Source: Gracilaria domingensis
Lineage: Eukaryota > Rhodophyta > Florideophyceae > Gracilariales > Gracilariaceae
NCBI GenBank assembly: GCA_022539475.1
Contig: VCMS01000012.1
Span: forward strand, 372,001 to 436,000
Length of the DNA stretch: 64,000 nt
Direction of reading: 5' to 3'
This document shows positions 1 through 10,300 of the stretch, one piece after another. The notes beneath the pieces are model-generated. The model did not search any database and was not told the DNA's origin. It worked only from the letters and a program-made list of their open reading frames with translations. The position numbers were made by a program, and so were the translations under genes. Every line of letters starts with the position of its first letter. Positions within the stretch are counted from its first letter, which is position 1.

Positions 1-120
1 GCCGACATGTACTTGTTGAAGCTTGATCTCCGAGATGAGGATCTTCACATAGAGACAATACTCTGTTCCTGGATCTGTTGCTGAAGTGGAAAGGCTATGG
101 TCTGTGGCAGTAAACTTCTT

Positions 121-156
121 TCTTCTTTAATGCGGACAGTAGTCCTCAATTACAGG
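121..156 (-). repeat. Dispersed repeat terminus, copy A1
   Basis: These 36 bases are the exact reverse complement of 29212-29247. Read on the minus strand the repeat ends in TAAAGAAGA and is followed by an AAG-rich tail. Such a shared end with a simple-sequence tail is typical of the 3' end of a retroposed element. The parent element is not identified. Confidence 0.7.
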
Positions 157-282
157 ACTAAAGTAAAAGTAACTACAGATAGTTTTCTCTCGTGTAGCAG
201 TAAACATTTTGCGAAATTAAAGAATGAGTCTTAACTACTTACGTTTAGAACTTAGCGTAGTTTTCCTGCTTCTTCGCAATGA

Positions 283-309
283 GGAGTTGCAGACCATACT
301 AAAGAAGAA
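283..309 (+). repeat. Dispersed repeat terminus, copy B1
   Basis: These 27 bases match 25051-25077 exactly in inverted orientation. The end, CTAAAGAAGAA followed by more GAA/AAG, is the same kind as in the A repeats although the sequence before it differs. This suggests related families sharing one type of tail. Confidence 0.65.
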
Positions 310-1626
310 AGAAGAGTTTAACTCTATTGCTTGAAGCCATTATCTTTCTGCGCGTGAATGCCCGTCTTTGGGATATACGCATGGTTCGCAAAGCCTTTCA
401 AATGTGTCACGGTAGTGACGAAAACTGAGAACCTTGAAGCGAAGATATCTAGAAAGTTTGTCAAGCTTTGCGTTGTTTGCTATGATCACTATCGTTGCAC
501 ATAACGCATCAGCAGTCTGTGTTAAGAGCTGGTTCTATTTTTGCATTGTCAATATCATACTGCTTCGACATGGAACATTGCAACAGGTATTGCGTAAAGA
601 TGATTCCTTTGCCACCATATTGTACATTGCATAATGGCTGGCAATGCGCTAAACTAGTGTATCCCTAGCCCTGGTAGGGCCTGCTTTGCCAGGTCATCGA
701 CAAACACAGTATGATAGTTTCAGTCCCTGTCATACACGAAGACATAAACTTTGGACAAACACTGGAAGAGTTCAAAGCCTTTTCCCCGTACATCACTAAT
801 AGAAGGCGAGAGTTGGAACTGGAATTGTCTCCGCGCTTTTGCCTTGCTTACAACGTACCTTCGGTCCTTCCTCTCTTAGTTCATCTCCAAACGCCTGCCC
901 ATTGGTTTCAACATGATATGATCCGAGAAAACGGAGCTCTAGGGCTCCGACCAACCAAAGAATATGCAGAGTCTACATTGCAGACAGCCAAAATTCCTAA
1001 GCCGTTGATCCGCTGGACAGTGGGCATATCGCTGGGACATCGGTTAAGCTGATGCGGTTGCATGAGGCCCGCATAGCAATGGTCAGATGACCAAGCGTAA
1101 ACAGTGTTGCTGCGTAAGTACGTGTTGGTGGTAGTGTTTATTGCGGGATAGTTTTATGCTGTAAATTGTGGAAGCCAGTTATGCATTAGGAAGGCATTCA
1201 CAGATGACCAGTACCGTAGAAGTGTCATGTTCTTCAGGTAAGTGTTGGGTGTGCCGTGGTATTCCCTAGGACGACTGTGTACCGCGTCGGTTTCAGTGCA
1301 GCAGGATCTTCCTTCGATACCTGGGTAACTTCTCGCTATTACTAGCGTATTTGAAAAGTCCAGGCACATCCGCGCGTTGTAGCAGGACAGTTTGCATACT
1401 TGAGTCCAGTCCATTCACGCACGTAACCCATACACCAAGTTAATGCCACGCACAAATCCTCTCCGACATCACAGTGCCTTTTTCGCTCAGGTCCCCTACA
1501 TCTTTATGTGCAAAAAGGGTCCATGCTTCAAAACTTTGAGTTCAGATTATGCCAACGAACCCACGGTTCAACCAGATGTGATGCAAATACTGATCAGAAC
1601 CGTTCCCCTCCGAGTTGAAGATCCGT

Positions 1627-3897
1627 TTACGGATCAGCGAAAGATTCGATTTTTTTTGCCAGAGCATGAATATCGGTACCTTCCGGTAAATGTGTCAGCG
1701 GGGGTGGGAGTCCAGGATCATCCGCAGATAACTCCAAAAAGTCCTCTATAACGCGTTCGTTTTCTGCCGACGAAGTGCAGTTACCATTCAGCTTCTCTGA
1801 CCCTGGATCATGTCCAAATGAAATGTTGAACTCCTTGTCATCAAAAGCTTTATCAAAGTCAGGTGTATCGAGATGAGTCCCTTTTGACCGTGATCTAGGT
1901 TCTTGTAAGGCGTTCTCAATTACATCCATAGTCATGCTTGTATTGGGGGTAGACGGTATGTCCTCCAGAAATTCCAGGGCTCGATCGACATCAGGATCGA
2001 CCCCGTGCCTTCCTTGGTCAGCAGCACCAAGCGTGACATCCACAGAATTGGACATGTGAGCATCTTCAGTGGAGAACAGCTTCTCTGGGCTAAGGGTTTC
2101 CTCTAGCACCCCGTTCATCATCGGAGTATCAATATTCGCAAGACCCAGATCTGGTGTGTGCGATGGCTCAGGAGTGTTAAGGAACGCTGTTGGCGAGGCT
2201 GGGCTTGCGAATGACCTGTTTTCGTGTGAGGGCTGTACACTAACCGCCTGATATGCAGCGGAAAAGGCATGTGGGCTAGGGACCGCGTTCGGTTGCCGTC
2301 TCGCGTGTTGCCGTGTCGCGTGTTGCCGTGTCGCGTGTTGAGCTGCCGGAGGTGCGGCGTTAGCATGCGAATCGTTGACATTGGTCCCCGTTCCATTGGC
2401 AGTTGTAGGCGTATTATCCCGCATAACACTAGAATCGACGCGGTCCGAAAGGGTCGCTGAAGAGGATCTTGCATCACTCGATGGCGCTGGGAGCACGCTG
2501 ACGGCCGGAAGAGAAACAATTCCCATATTAGCATTGCCAGCTCCATTAGGAGTGGATGTTTTCGATGTCCTTGAAACAGAAGCTGAACTCCTCGGCGCGC
2601 GTACTCGGCGTATTGAGCCGTTCGCAGCTGGAGCGGCACGGAGACGCGATACGGTTGTTTCAGTTCGGACTGTCGCGGTTGGCGATGTCCTCAAGACAGC
2701 TGCGGCCGCATCGGGTTGTTTGGTGGTATCACTCGACACGCTTTGACGTCTGGGCCGCCTAGAAGTTGGGAGAGATGGAACTGGTACAGATAGACTGTGT
2801 GTCTGCATGACGGGTTGAAGAGATGGGGATGGGGGCTTTGGTTGTTGAGTGATGGATGTTGGTGGATGCGGCATGGTGGATGAATTAACAGCATTTGAAA
2901 GTGGTGTAGGAGATGTGGGAACGGTAAGCGCCGGAGGGTGTATAAGGGCTAGAGTGTTGTTAGCATTTGGGGGCATGATTCGCATTGAGGGAGATATTGT
3001 GGATAAGCTTTCATCCAGCGGCAGCTCTTGCACTGTAGCCGGTTCGAATGATATTCGTGGTTGAGCATGAGACCGCGCTGGAGACTGGGCTTGAGATTGT
3101 GCTGGTGAACGTGCGATGCCAACGCCCATTTGCTGCATCATAACCCGCAGAGCATCCACAGACGAACGGCCGGTCGGATGAGAGATATTTGCAACCTGGT
3201 TCGGAGGCGGCTCCACAATCATAGTGTCAGGCTCATCTATGGAAGACGACGGCAAACGCTTTCGCTTTCGTGAAGCCATGGCCTCTGAATATGGTTGCAG
3301 GACTTGCGAGAAGTAGTGCATGATAAACGCCTGCATCTGCTTCGACGAGTTTTCCAAGCTAACCACGCGTGTTTCAAGATTTTCACATCGGTTCTTGAGT
3401 TGTTCCTCCTTTTGTCGAGTGACGACGAGCTCTTTGATGAGCAAGTCTTTGTCTCGTTTCAAAGACTTGACTTCACCCTCCAAACCATAATTTCCAAGCT
3501 CAACGACGGCGTTCTGCGTGAGAGCGGTGGGCAAAACCGCGTTGGAACTCTGTGACTGCTTCGGGCGTCGACGGGTTATGTTCTTCAGCAGATCAGGTCT
3601 GTCGCGGCGAAAAGAATCATGTCCAAACATCCACTTGTCAGGGTTCTGCTTGTGGAAGCCATACTGGTTTAGCTGTCGCACAAAGCTGGAGAAGTTATTA
3701 TGTTTGAAGTACTTGGGCAGAATGTCGCGCCCAAATTCGGACGGCTTGTGCACGGTGAAAGACAGGCCTTTTTCGTCAGTCCAAGAAACGAGTGGCTGAG
3801 TATTAGGATCGCTGACGAGCTGATACAGTTTGGTGAGGAACGGAGGGGTCTGTGTGGGCAAAGCTTGTGGATTTCTGGGCGGGGGGTTGGCGGTCAT
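1627..3897 (-). CDS. Heat shock transcription factor (HSF)
   Basis: A 756-residue heat-shock factor, which binds nGAAn repeats as a trimer and switches on chaperone genes in the nucleus. The winged-helix DNA-binding domain spans about residues 20-111 and contains the family signature [16 protein letters not shown] leucine/heptad-rich coiled coil (HR-A/B, about 132-200) for trimerisation follows, then a basic SRKRKR stretch that can serve as nuclear localisation signal. The remaining 540 residues are Ser/Thr/Pro/Gln-rich and probably disordered, with three tandem QHATR-type units encoded by a 15-nt DNA repeat near 2285-2340. The frame stays open upstream to 4086, but the ATG at 3897 (MTANPPPR) sits about 20 residues before the domain as is usual and is preferred. 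The gene is intronless and divergent from der, with a CGACGGTAC site 174 bp upstream. Confidence 0.93.
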   Translation of the reverse strand: MTANPPPRNPQALPTQTPPFLTKLYQLVSDPNTQPLVSWTDEKGLSFTVHKPSEFGRDILPKYFKHNNFSSFVRQLNQYGFHKQNPDKWMFGHDSFRRDRPDLLKNITRRRPKQSQSSNAVLPTALTQNAVVELGNYGLEGEVKSLKRDKDLLIKELVVTRQKEEQLKNRCENLETRVVSLENSSKQMQAFIMHYFSQVLQPYSEAMASRKRKRLPSSSIDEPDTMIVEPPPNQVANISHPTGRSSVDALRVMMQQMGVGIARSPAQSQAQSPARSHAQPRISFEPATVQELPLDESLSTISPSMRIMPPNANNTLALIHPPALTVPTSPTPLSNAVNSSTMPHPPTSITQQPKPPSPSLQPVMQTHSLSVPVPSLPTSRRPRRQSVSSDTTKQPDAAAAVLRTSPTATVRTETTVSRLRAAPAANGSIRRVRAPRSSASVSRTSKTSTPNGAGNANMGIVSLPAVSVLPAPSSDARSSSATLSDRVDSSVMRDNTPTTANGTGTNVNDSHANAAPPAAQHATRQHATRQHARRQPNAVPSPHAFSAAYQAVSVQPSHENRSFASPASPTAFLNTPEPSHTPDLGLANIDTPMMNGVLEETLSPEKLFSTEDAHMSNSVDVTLGAADQGRHGVDPDVDRALEFLEDIPSTPNTSMTMDVIENALQEPRSRSKGTHLDTPDFDKAFDDKEFNISFGHDPGSEKLNGNCTSSAENERVIEDFLELSADDPGLPPPLTHLPEGTDIHALAKKIESFADP

Positions 3898-4488
3898 GGT
3901 ACACTGAGCCCAGAACGAAACAATTTGCGACGAGCTTTCGCCCAGCTCGAGCTTTGAGCGAAGCTCTACGTGCAGAGGACTGTGTGAGGCACAAAGCAAT
4001 GGAAAACGAGAGGAAACAGGAGCAACGGCGGTTGTGAAGCGGAGTGCCCCGCAGAGACGTGCAGAAGGCGGTACCGTCGCATACATATGGCATCATGCTA
4101 TAAGGCGGCTCAAATGACGACGAGGCCCGGTAAAACTTTCGTTGGGGTTTGGTGCCCTGTCATCGCCGCGACACGTTGACTACGAATAGATACCACAAAG
4201 TTCTGCATGTGCGCTCGTTGCCCTTGCACAGCAAGGCTTACAGGCCCGACAGGGCAAGAGACTACACGTACGTGTACAGTACTATACCCTGGTATACGTG
4301 TGCAAGGCCCTCGGCAGCTTCACGTGTATGATGGATGCTCTGCAGATACTTTGTACCGATGGTATCCCACCAAAGGCAGATACGGAGGCACCAAGGTTCA
4401 GCCCACATTTGATCTCGGGTCGAGAAGATGCGCCCGCTTCTCAGTTGAGAATCACAACTCCGTATCGTCCCCGCTTTTCTTTCGCGAA
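3898..4488. promoter_or_regulatory. Divergent HSF / der intergenic region
   Basis: About 590 bp between the two inferred start codons must carry both promoters. It contains a sense-oriented CGACGGTAC word for the HSF gene at 4071-4079. On the der side is a run of GTAC-rich near-palindromes around 4263-4303 (ACGTACGTGTACAGTAC, GGTATACG). No TATA box stands out. Both reading frames extend into this spacer without stops, so the true starts could lie further out. Confidence 0.45.
4071..4079 (-). promoter_or_regulatory. Candidate promoter word CGACGGTAC (HSF side)
   Basis: The word reads CGACGGTAC on the minus strand, the sense strand of the HSF gene, 174 bp above its start. The same word lies in sense orientation upstream of three other genes in this window (sites at 7011, 7182 and 16921). 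Function is inferred only from recurrence. Confidence 0.35.
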
Positions 4489-5997
4489 ATGCATCAGTTC
4501 ACTGCCTTCTCATCTCCCGCGCCACTGTCATCGGTAAGGCACCGCAACAGTCTTTCCAGCCGTCCGCGCGCTGTGACTCTGTGGAGGCCTGTACGACGGC
4601 GGCGCGTACGGGCTTGTGCGGGCGATGTTGCCAATCCCACGGCGGTTTCGTCGCAGAAGCTACCTACGGTTGCTGTCGTAGGGCGCCCAAACGTCGGAAA
4701 GTCTACACTGGTCAATCGCCTCACCCACTCGTTTCGAGGCGGTGCCATTGTTGAAGATGTTGTTGGAATTACACGAGATCGGATGTATCGTCCCACAGAG
4801 TGGGCTGGTTATAATTTTCGTGTTGTCGATACTGGTGGGCTTGTGTTTGATGACCAGTCCACATTTCTGCCTGAGATACGGTCTCAGGCTATGATAGCTA
4901 TTGAAGAGGCTGCTGCAGTGATTTTGTGTGTTGATGGCCAGGCAGGGGTGAACCCTCTCGACATTGACCTAGCAGCTTTCCTGCGGAAATCAGCCCCAAA
5001 TGTCCCAGTATTTGTCGCCGTCAACAAGTGTGAGAGTCATCAGGGTTATGGTATGGCAATTGACTTTTGGGAATTGGGACTTGGAGAGCCCATTCCCGTG
5101 AGCGCTATACATGGCAGTGGAACCGGGGATTTGCTTGATAGTGTTGTCACAGCAATTCCCAAGGTCGACGTTGCTACGGAAGAAGATATTGTCAACGTAG
5201 CCATAGTGGGGCGACCGAACGTCGGGAAGAGCAGTCTGTTGAATTTACTCGCAGGTGCCCAACGCGCCATTGTGAGCGAGGTTCCGGGTACTACACGCGA
5301 TGCAGTTGACGAAGTAATCACGGCACACGGAAAGAAGTACCGTCTTATTGATACTGCGGGTATACGACGAAAGACAAATGTGTCGTTCGGTACCGAGTTT
5401 TTCATGATAAATCGAGCATTCAAGGCGATTCGACGTGCAGACGTCGTACTACTCATGTTGGATGTCACGGAGTCTTCGGAGCAGGACCGAAAAATCGCGG
5501 ACCGAATCGTTGACGAGGGAAAAGCGTGTGTAGTGCTGGCCAACAAATGGGACCTTGTGCCGGACAAAGACAATTCTACGTACAAGAAATCAACTCAGGC
5601 TGTCCAGGAACGCACTGTTTCTATTTCATGGGCCCCAATTGAGCTCATTTCCGTTCTGGAGAAAAAGAGGGTTAGCAAGGTCATCTCCTTGATTGATGAC
5701 GCTTTGGAACAGCACCGCAGGCGTGTGTCAACTGCTGTTCTGAACGATGTTTTGCGAGACGCAGTAGAATGGCATAAACCGCCAACCACTAGGGCGGCGA
5801 AGCAAGGACGTATTTATTACTGCACTCAGGTAGCCAGTAGACCTCCGACTATTGCAATGTTTGTTAACGATCCACAACTTTTCCACGATAACTACCGAAG
5901 ATATATGATGGGTCAGTTTAGGAAGGCTCTCGGATTCTTTGGTACGCCCGTGCGACTCGTCTGGAGAGGCAAAGCAAGGGCCCCGAGTCTTGGTTAG
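4489..5997 (+). CDS. der: Plastid ribosome-assembly GTPase Der (EngA)
   Basis: A 502-residue double-GTPase that helps assemble the large (50S) ribosomal subunit, here of the plastid. Two G domains stand in tandem, each with the P-loop GRPNVGKS (residues 65-72 and about 242-249). The G4 motifs are NKCE in the first domain, a common variant in this family, and NKWD in the second. A C-terminal KH-like RNA-binding domain (about 410-495, with [20 protein letters not shown]) completes the Der architecture. The first 45 residues are rich in Ser, Arg and Pro with Phe at positions 4 and 7 and no acidic residue, which fits a red-algal plastid transit peptide. The frame is open upstream to 4207, but MHQFTAFSS is the sensible start. 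Intronless; converges on the NMP kinase gene with 221 bp between stops. Confidence 0.95.
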   Translation: MHQFTAFSSPAPLSSVRHRNSLSSRPRAVTLWRPVRRRRVRACAGDVANPTAVSSQKLPTVAVVGRPNVGKSTLVNRLTHSFRGGAIVEDVVGITRDRMYRPTEWAGYNFRVVDTGGLVFDDQSTFLPEIRSQAMIAIEEAAAVILCVDGQAGVNPLDIDLAAFLRKSAPNVPVFVAVNKCESHQGYGMAIDFWELGLGEPIPVSAIHGSGTGDLLDSVVTAIPKVDVATEEDIVNVAIVGRPNVGKSSLLNLLAGAQRAIVSEVPGTTRDAVDEVITAHGKKYRLIDTAGIRRKTNVSFGTEFFMINRAFKAIRRADVVLLMLDVTESSEQDRKIADRIVDEGKACVVLANKWDLVPDKDNSTYKKSTQAVQERTVSISWAPIELISVLEKKRVSKVISLIDDALEQHRRRVSTAVLNDVLRDAVEWHKPPTTRAAKQGRIYYCTQVASRPPTIAMFVNDPQLFHDNYRRYMMGQFRKALGFFGTPVRLVWRGKARAPSLG

Positions 5998-6218
5998 TAT
6001 TTGTACCTGCATTAAGGACGTCCATATTTCATGGCGGTCTTATTGCAGTTCTCGAGGCCATCCACAGAAAGCTTCATCGAGCCATTTCGTTTTTTCATAC
6101 GGTTGAGGAGGCGTAATCTCCACGATGTACAGTGCTTCCTTTTGAGAAACTTTTGGCATTAGAAAAGCGAGTATGGTCGGAAATGATCTAACTGGTATGC
6201 TTCAATTGGCTTCAAAGA

Positions 6219-6926
6219 TCATAATGCTCTTCGTGGAAATACCGATTCAAACACTTGCTTGGTCTGCTGATAGACTTGCTCAATATCGCCAACATCAGAT
6301 TCTATCACGTATAGCATCCCTTTATTCCGGTAGTGCTCAACGACCGGCATAGTCTTGTTCTCAAAAGTCTTCAACCGTTTGCGCACAACTTCTTCCGCGT
6401 CGTCCGAACGACCACTTGTTGTTGCGCGCTTCAAGAGTCTTTCCACCATGACTGTTGTCGAACAGTTTATGAAAAGCACAAATTCGCATGTAGCTATCAC
6501 TCGCTCAAACTCTTCTGCTTGGTCCATTGCTCGAGGAAAGCCATCAATTAAAACACCATCGCACGTACCCGCAAGTTTTTGCAGCTCATCCCGAAGCAAG
6601 CCCATCGTCACGTGCCCAGGAACAATGTCACCTCTCTGCATAGTATCGGCAACACTTTTACCAAGCGGTGTATCATTCTTGGCTTCTTTTCGAAGAAGAT
6701 CTCCAACGCAGACCTGTGCCAGGTCGAAATCGCGTCTGAGCAGCGTACATTGCGTCCCCTTGCCGCTCCCGGGTCCCCCGAGAACAAAAAAAACTGGAGG
6801 ATTGCTGACAGGCAAAGTTGCTCTCCTCGAAACGGAGGGCGCCGTCGCACATAATGCACACACTCTCCGGGATATAGGGAAACGCCGATGTAGGCGGAAC
6901 GGTGCTGGGCTCAAGAACGAGATCAT
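6219..6926 (-). CDS. Plastid-targeted adenylate/UMP-CMP kinase
   Basis: A 235-residue nucleoside monophosphate kinase that moves phosphate from ATP to AMP, UMP or CMP. The P-loop GGPGSGKGT lies at residues 50-58. It is followed by the NMP-binding segment (GDLLRKE, GDIVPGHVTMGLL), the IDGFPR motif and a short lid with SGRSDD. The short lid and SGRSDD are those of the eukaryotic AK1/UMP-CMP kinase group rather than the long-lid bacterial Adk. Substrate choice between AMP and UMP/CMP cannot be read from the sequence with certainty. The N-terminal extension (MISFLSPAPFRLHRRF, about 40 residues, Phe at 4) looks like a plastid transit peptide, implying a role in the plastid nucleotide pool. Its promoter faces CPSF160, with a CGACGGTAC word 85 bp upstream. 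Confidence 0.9.
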   Translation of the reverse strand: MISFLSPAPFRLHRRFPISRRVCALCATAPSVSRRATLPVSNPPVFFVLGGPGSGKGTQCTLLRRDFDLAQVCVGDLLRKEAKNDTPLGKSVADTMQRGDIVPGHVTMGLLRDELQKLAGTCDGVLIDGFPRAMDQAEEFERVIATCEFVLFINCSTTVMVERLLKRATTSGRSDDAEEVVRKRLKTFENKTMPVVEHYRNKGMLYVIESDVGDIEQVYQQTKQVFESVFPRRAL

Positions 6927-7010
6927 TTGCGTTGTCTATGAATTGTAGCCTATTGTAGTCATTTTGTGCACCAATGGAGCTCGGGCTATCAGGCCCTGTC
7001 TTAATATCTG

Positions 7011-7023
7011 GTACCGTCGTACC
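7011..7023 (-). promoter_or_regulatory. Candidate promoter word upstream of NMP kinase
   Basis: The 13-mer here is identical to the one at 16921-16933 upstream of alpha-MPP. On the sense strand of the kinase gene it reads GGTACGACGGTAC, 85 bp above the start codon. Confidence 0.4.
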
Positions 7024-7181
7024 TACTGTCTCGTTTACAATCTATGCTCCCCGACCATTTGGATCGGACGCTGCGGCTGCCTGCTTGTGCTTGTCTGATA
7101 GATCACCGCACAAAAAATTTTCGCCGATGAACTTGTCCAAAAGCCTTTTGCCAAAAGGGCATATCAGCTTTCACAAGGTAC

Positions 7182-7190
7182 CGACGGTAC
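7182..7190 (+). promoter_or_regulatory. Candidate promoter word upstream of CPSF160
   Basis: CGACGGTAC followed at once by AGTACG, in sense orientation about 170 bp above the CPSF160 start. Shared with three other upstream regions in the window. Confidence 0.35.
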
Positions 7191-7356
7191 AGTACGCAAA
7201 TCTGGTCAACGTTGAAACGTTCGTGTCTCAAGGATCAAAGTTTGTTGAAAGCCGGAAATAAGGGTGTTATAACTGCTACCGTCCTGTCGCACTTCACACA
7301 GTTCCTGCCCGAAGTCCTGCTCGCCCAGACCATTGATTCACCAGCTGCTGAGCAGC

Positions 7357-10300
7357 ATGTTCGGCGTGGCTCGAGAGTTCCAAGCACCGCTTGGTGTGAC
7401 TCACGCCGTACGTGGGTACTTCGGACCGACCACAGCGCTTTCCACCGTCTTCGCACGAAAGAGTAGCATTGAGTTGTACGTCGTTCGTGCAAATGCTGAA
7501 GTGGCCCGCCTGGAACTCGTTCAGTCTACTGCGCTTGGCGCAAACGTTGTAAGCATGTGCGTACTAAGTCTTGGGTCCGCTCATGATCTTCTCGTTTTGG
7601 GATTTGATCGAATGCGAGCAGCGGTCCTTGCATGGCATCACGACACTCGTGGCTGGATCACTGCCCAGCTCATAGACCATGCCACCTTACTTGGTTCTCC
7701 TCTGTGTTCTCCGTCATCGATCATGCGCAGTCAAGACCCTCGCGACCAAGGGCGCCCCATCTTGCGCGGATTGGTGGGTACGGATAGCCAACCGTTAATC
7801 AAGGCTGACCCATCTGGTAGATGTTTAGGAGTCTTAGCTAAGAGTCAGAACGTACTGTATATCGTTCCTGTCAGTGCGGAAGATGACGCTTACTCTTTAC
7901 CGACAAGGGTTTTCAATCCTGCTGATGTTTTTCTCGTTGATCTCCCAACTGACTACGAAGCCTCGAATATTAAGGACTTCGTTTTTCTCCATGGTTCGTT
8001 TGAGCCGAACGTCGTCATTTTGTACGAGCCAAAGCGAACATGGGCGGGAAGAGCGGCTATACAAAGGAACACCTCTCAAATTCTCAACATCTCAATAGAC
8101 ATTCAATCGAAGAGAACATCAAAGACATGGACTGTTGATCAGCTACCATATGACAGCATTAGACTTGAACCGATCCCAGAGTCTGCTGGTGGAGGTATTA
8201 TGCTGCTTTGCACAAGCGTTATCATGCAGCTTCGTCATGGTGCCTGTGTCGCCGGACTCTCCCTAAATTGCTTCGGGGACTCATATGCAACCGAAGTCAA
8301 GAGCAAGTTTGAGACAATCAAAGAATCTGATACTCTTGTCGAATGCGACGGCGCACATTGTCGATTTCTAGACCTTGAAGAGACTCCAAGTGATTCTTCC
8401 TCCCCTGCTGTCCAAAGCGTCGCTCTGTTGTCATTAAAGGGAGGAGAGCTTTACTTCTTAAACATAGCTGTCGCTTCCAGAAACTCCATTGTCATGAAAC
8501 GAGCCGGAAGCACGGTAATTGCCTCTGAAATTGTGCCAATCAACCATCGGTTCTTTATACTTGCGTCTCGGCTCAGCGATTCTTTGCTCGTTGAGTATCA
8601 GAGAGCTGCCCAAGACACTGAAGTTGGTGCTGAAATGTCAAACGGCGATATCCCTTTGAAGTCAATCACCCCAGTCGTCGACAGCAAGAACGATACAAAG
8701 AAACGAAAGAGAAGAAAACGTTCAGCTCAAGATGACGCCGAGTACGAGATGATTTACGGCGTTAAACCTCCCCAAGACTCATCCGATGAAGAATCCGAGG
8801 ACGGGCCTGAAAAGGATGAGCATGCTCTGAACTTGGATCAAAAAGATGAAGGAACCCGTGGTGTATATGACGATGAAGATGAACTCGGATGGGTATTCAA
8901 TTCTGGGACGGATGAAGCAACTGCAAAAGGAAGCTCAAGTTCAGGAACATGGGCTTTGAAAGTCAAAGACACTCTTCCATGCTTTGGTCCCGGTTCAGAT
9001 TTGGCCATAGGTATGTCACCAGGTGATGATACAGGGACAAAGCTTGATATGGTTGTCGCGGGTGGCTATGCCAAGAATGGATGCCTCGCCGTAGTTCACC
9101 AGTCAGTTCGCCCTACTTTCAGTGCGAACTTCCAAGTTCCTGGGTGCAATGGAGTTTGGGCTTTGAGAGACCCCGCCAGTGTTATGCGTGAGAGAGATGC
9201 ACTGCGATTAAGGAATGAACTTAGAAATAAAGGAAACATGGAAAAGAGACTACGTAACGCGAAACAAATAGAGGAGAGAAACAATTACATCGAGGAAGCT
9301 GTTAGGGTCCTTAGAAGCAAAGGAAAGAGCAAGCAGGAATCAGCTGTGAAAGAAGATGAAGTAAAAGAAGAAAGACGAATTAGAATGGGGGATGACTCTT
9401 TGAATTCGAAACAAGTGAACGAAGAGGCACCGGACAATGCGAGGAAGAACGTTATTGTGAATGCGCCCCACGAAGAAGATGGATCAATGCAACTTCGTAC
9501 AGGAGCTCGACAGATGGAAAACAATGAAGGTGACACAGGAGTGCCTGTTTCATCTAAAGATAACAGAAATACGACCATAGCTGAAAAGGCGAATGCTTCA
9601 GTGGAGTTTGACGTGAACGAGGCCGGGCATCATGAAGAAAATAGTTTGAAGGAAGAGGGTGAGGGGCTTCACGATACAGAAGGGACGCTTAAGTCACAGA
9701 GTAACGGTCAGGTTGATGAGGATGACCGAGACGAATCTGCTCTCAAGAAACGAAAAATTGAAGTCTCCGAAACACAAGAAGAAGTTGGAACCGAGGAAAG
9801 CGTTGTCAGCGGTGAAGATTTGCAACGTATTGAGCATGAAGCCGATGCTAAGTTCCCTCTAGAAGACGAGGTTGCCTTGGAAGAAATAATCCCTAATGAT
9901 CCGGCCTTGCATTCGATTATACTTATGACCACGGATTCTAACACAATGGTTCTGAGATGCGGAGCAGAACTTGAGGAAGTCAATCCTGATTCTGTTGGTT
10001 TTATAGGTTCGGAAAAAACTGTTGCAGCGGCAAACGTATTTGGCTCTTACGCCATTGTGCAGGTGAGTTCAAGAACGGTGAGGGTCTTGAGGGACGGAAA
10101 TATTCTTTGTGAATTCGACATGTTGAGTATTAATCAGACTATCAAGAGAGCACACGTTTGTGATCCCTTAGTACTGGTAGAGTCCACAAGCGGCCAAATA
10201 TGTGTCTTGGCGATCTCAGCCACCGAGTTCGGAAATGAAAATAGGGAAAACCCCGATGTGGACAACATCGTAAACGAAGGTGAATTCGACGAGTATGGTG

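Larger units (their letters stand above)
1..1626. other. Gene-poor left flank with repeat fragments
   Basis: No gene can be recognised in this stretch. It holds two repeat pieces described separately (121-156 and 283-309). There is also a 113-codon plus-strand reading frame at 711-1052 whose conceptual product has no motif I know. It could be a small lineage-specific gene or a scrap of a decayed element, and I put no more than about 15% on it being a gene. A second short frame at 1443-1751 runs antisense into the 3' end of the heat-shock factor gene and is probably chance. Confidence 0.5.

Noticed and set aside
2118-2639. 173-codon frame inside the HSF gene, same strand
   Set aside because: Out-of-frame shadow of the Ser/Pro-rich part of HSF without any motif.
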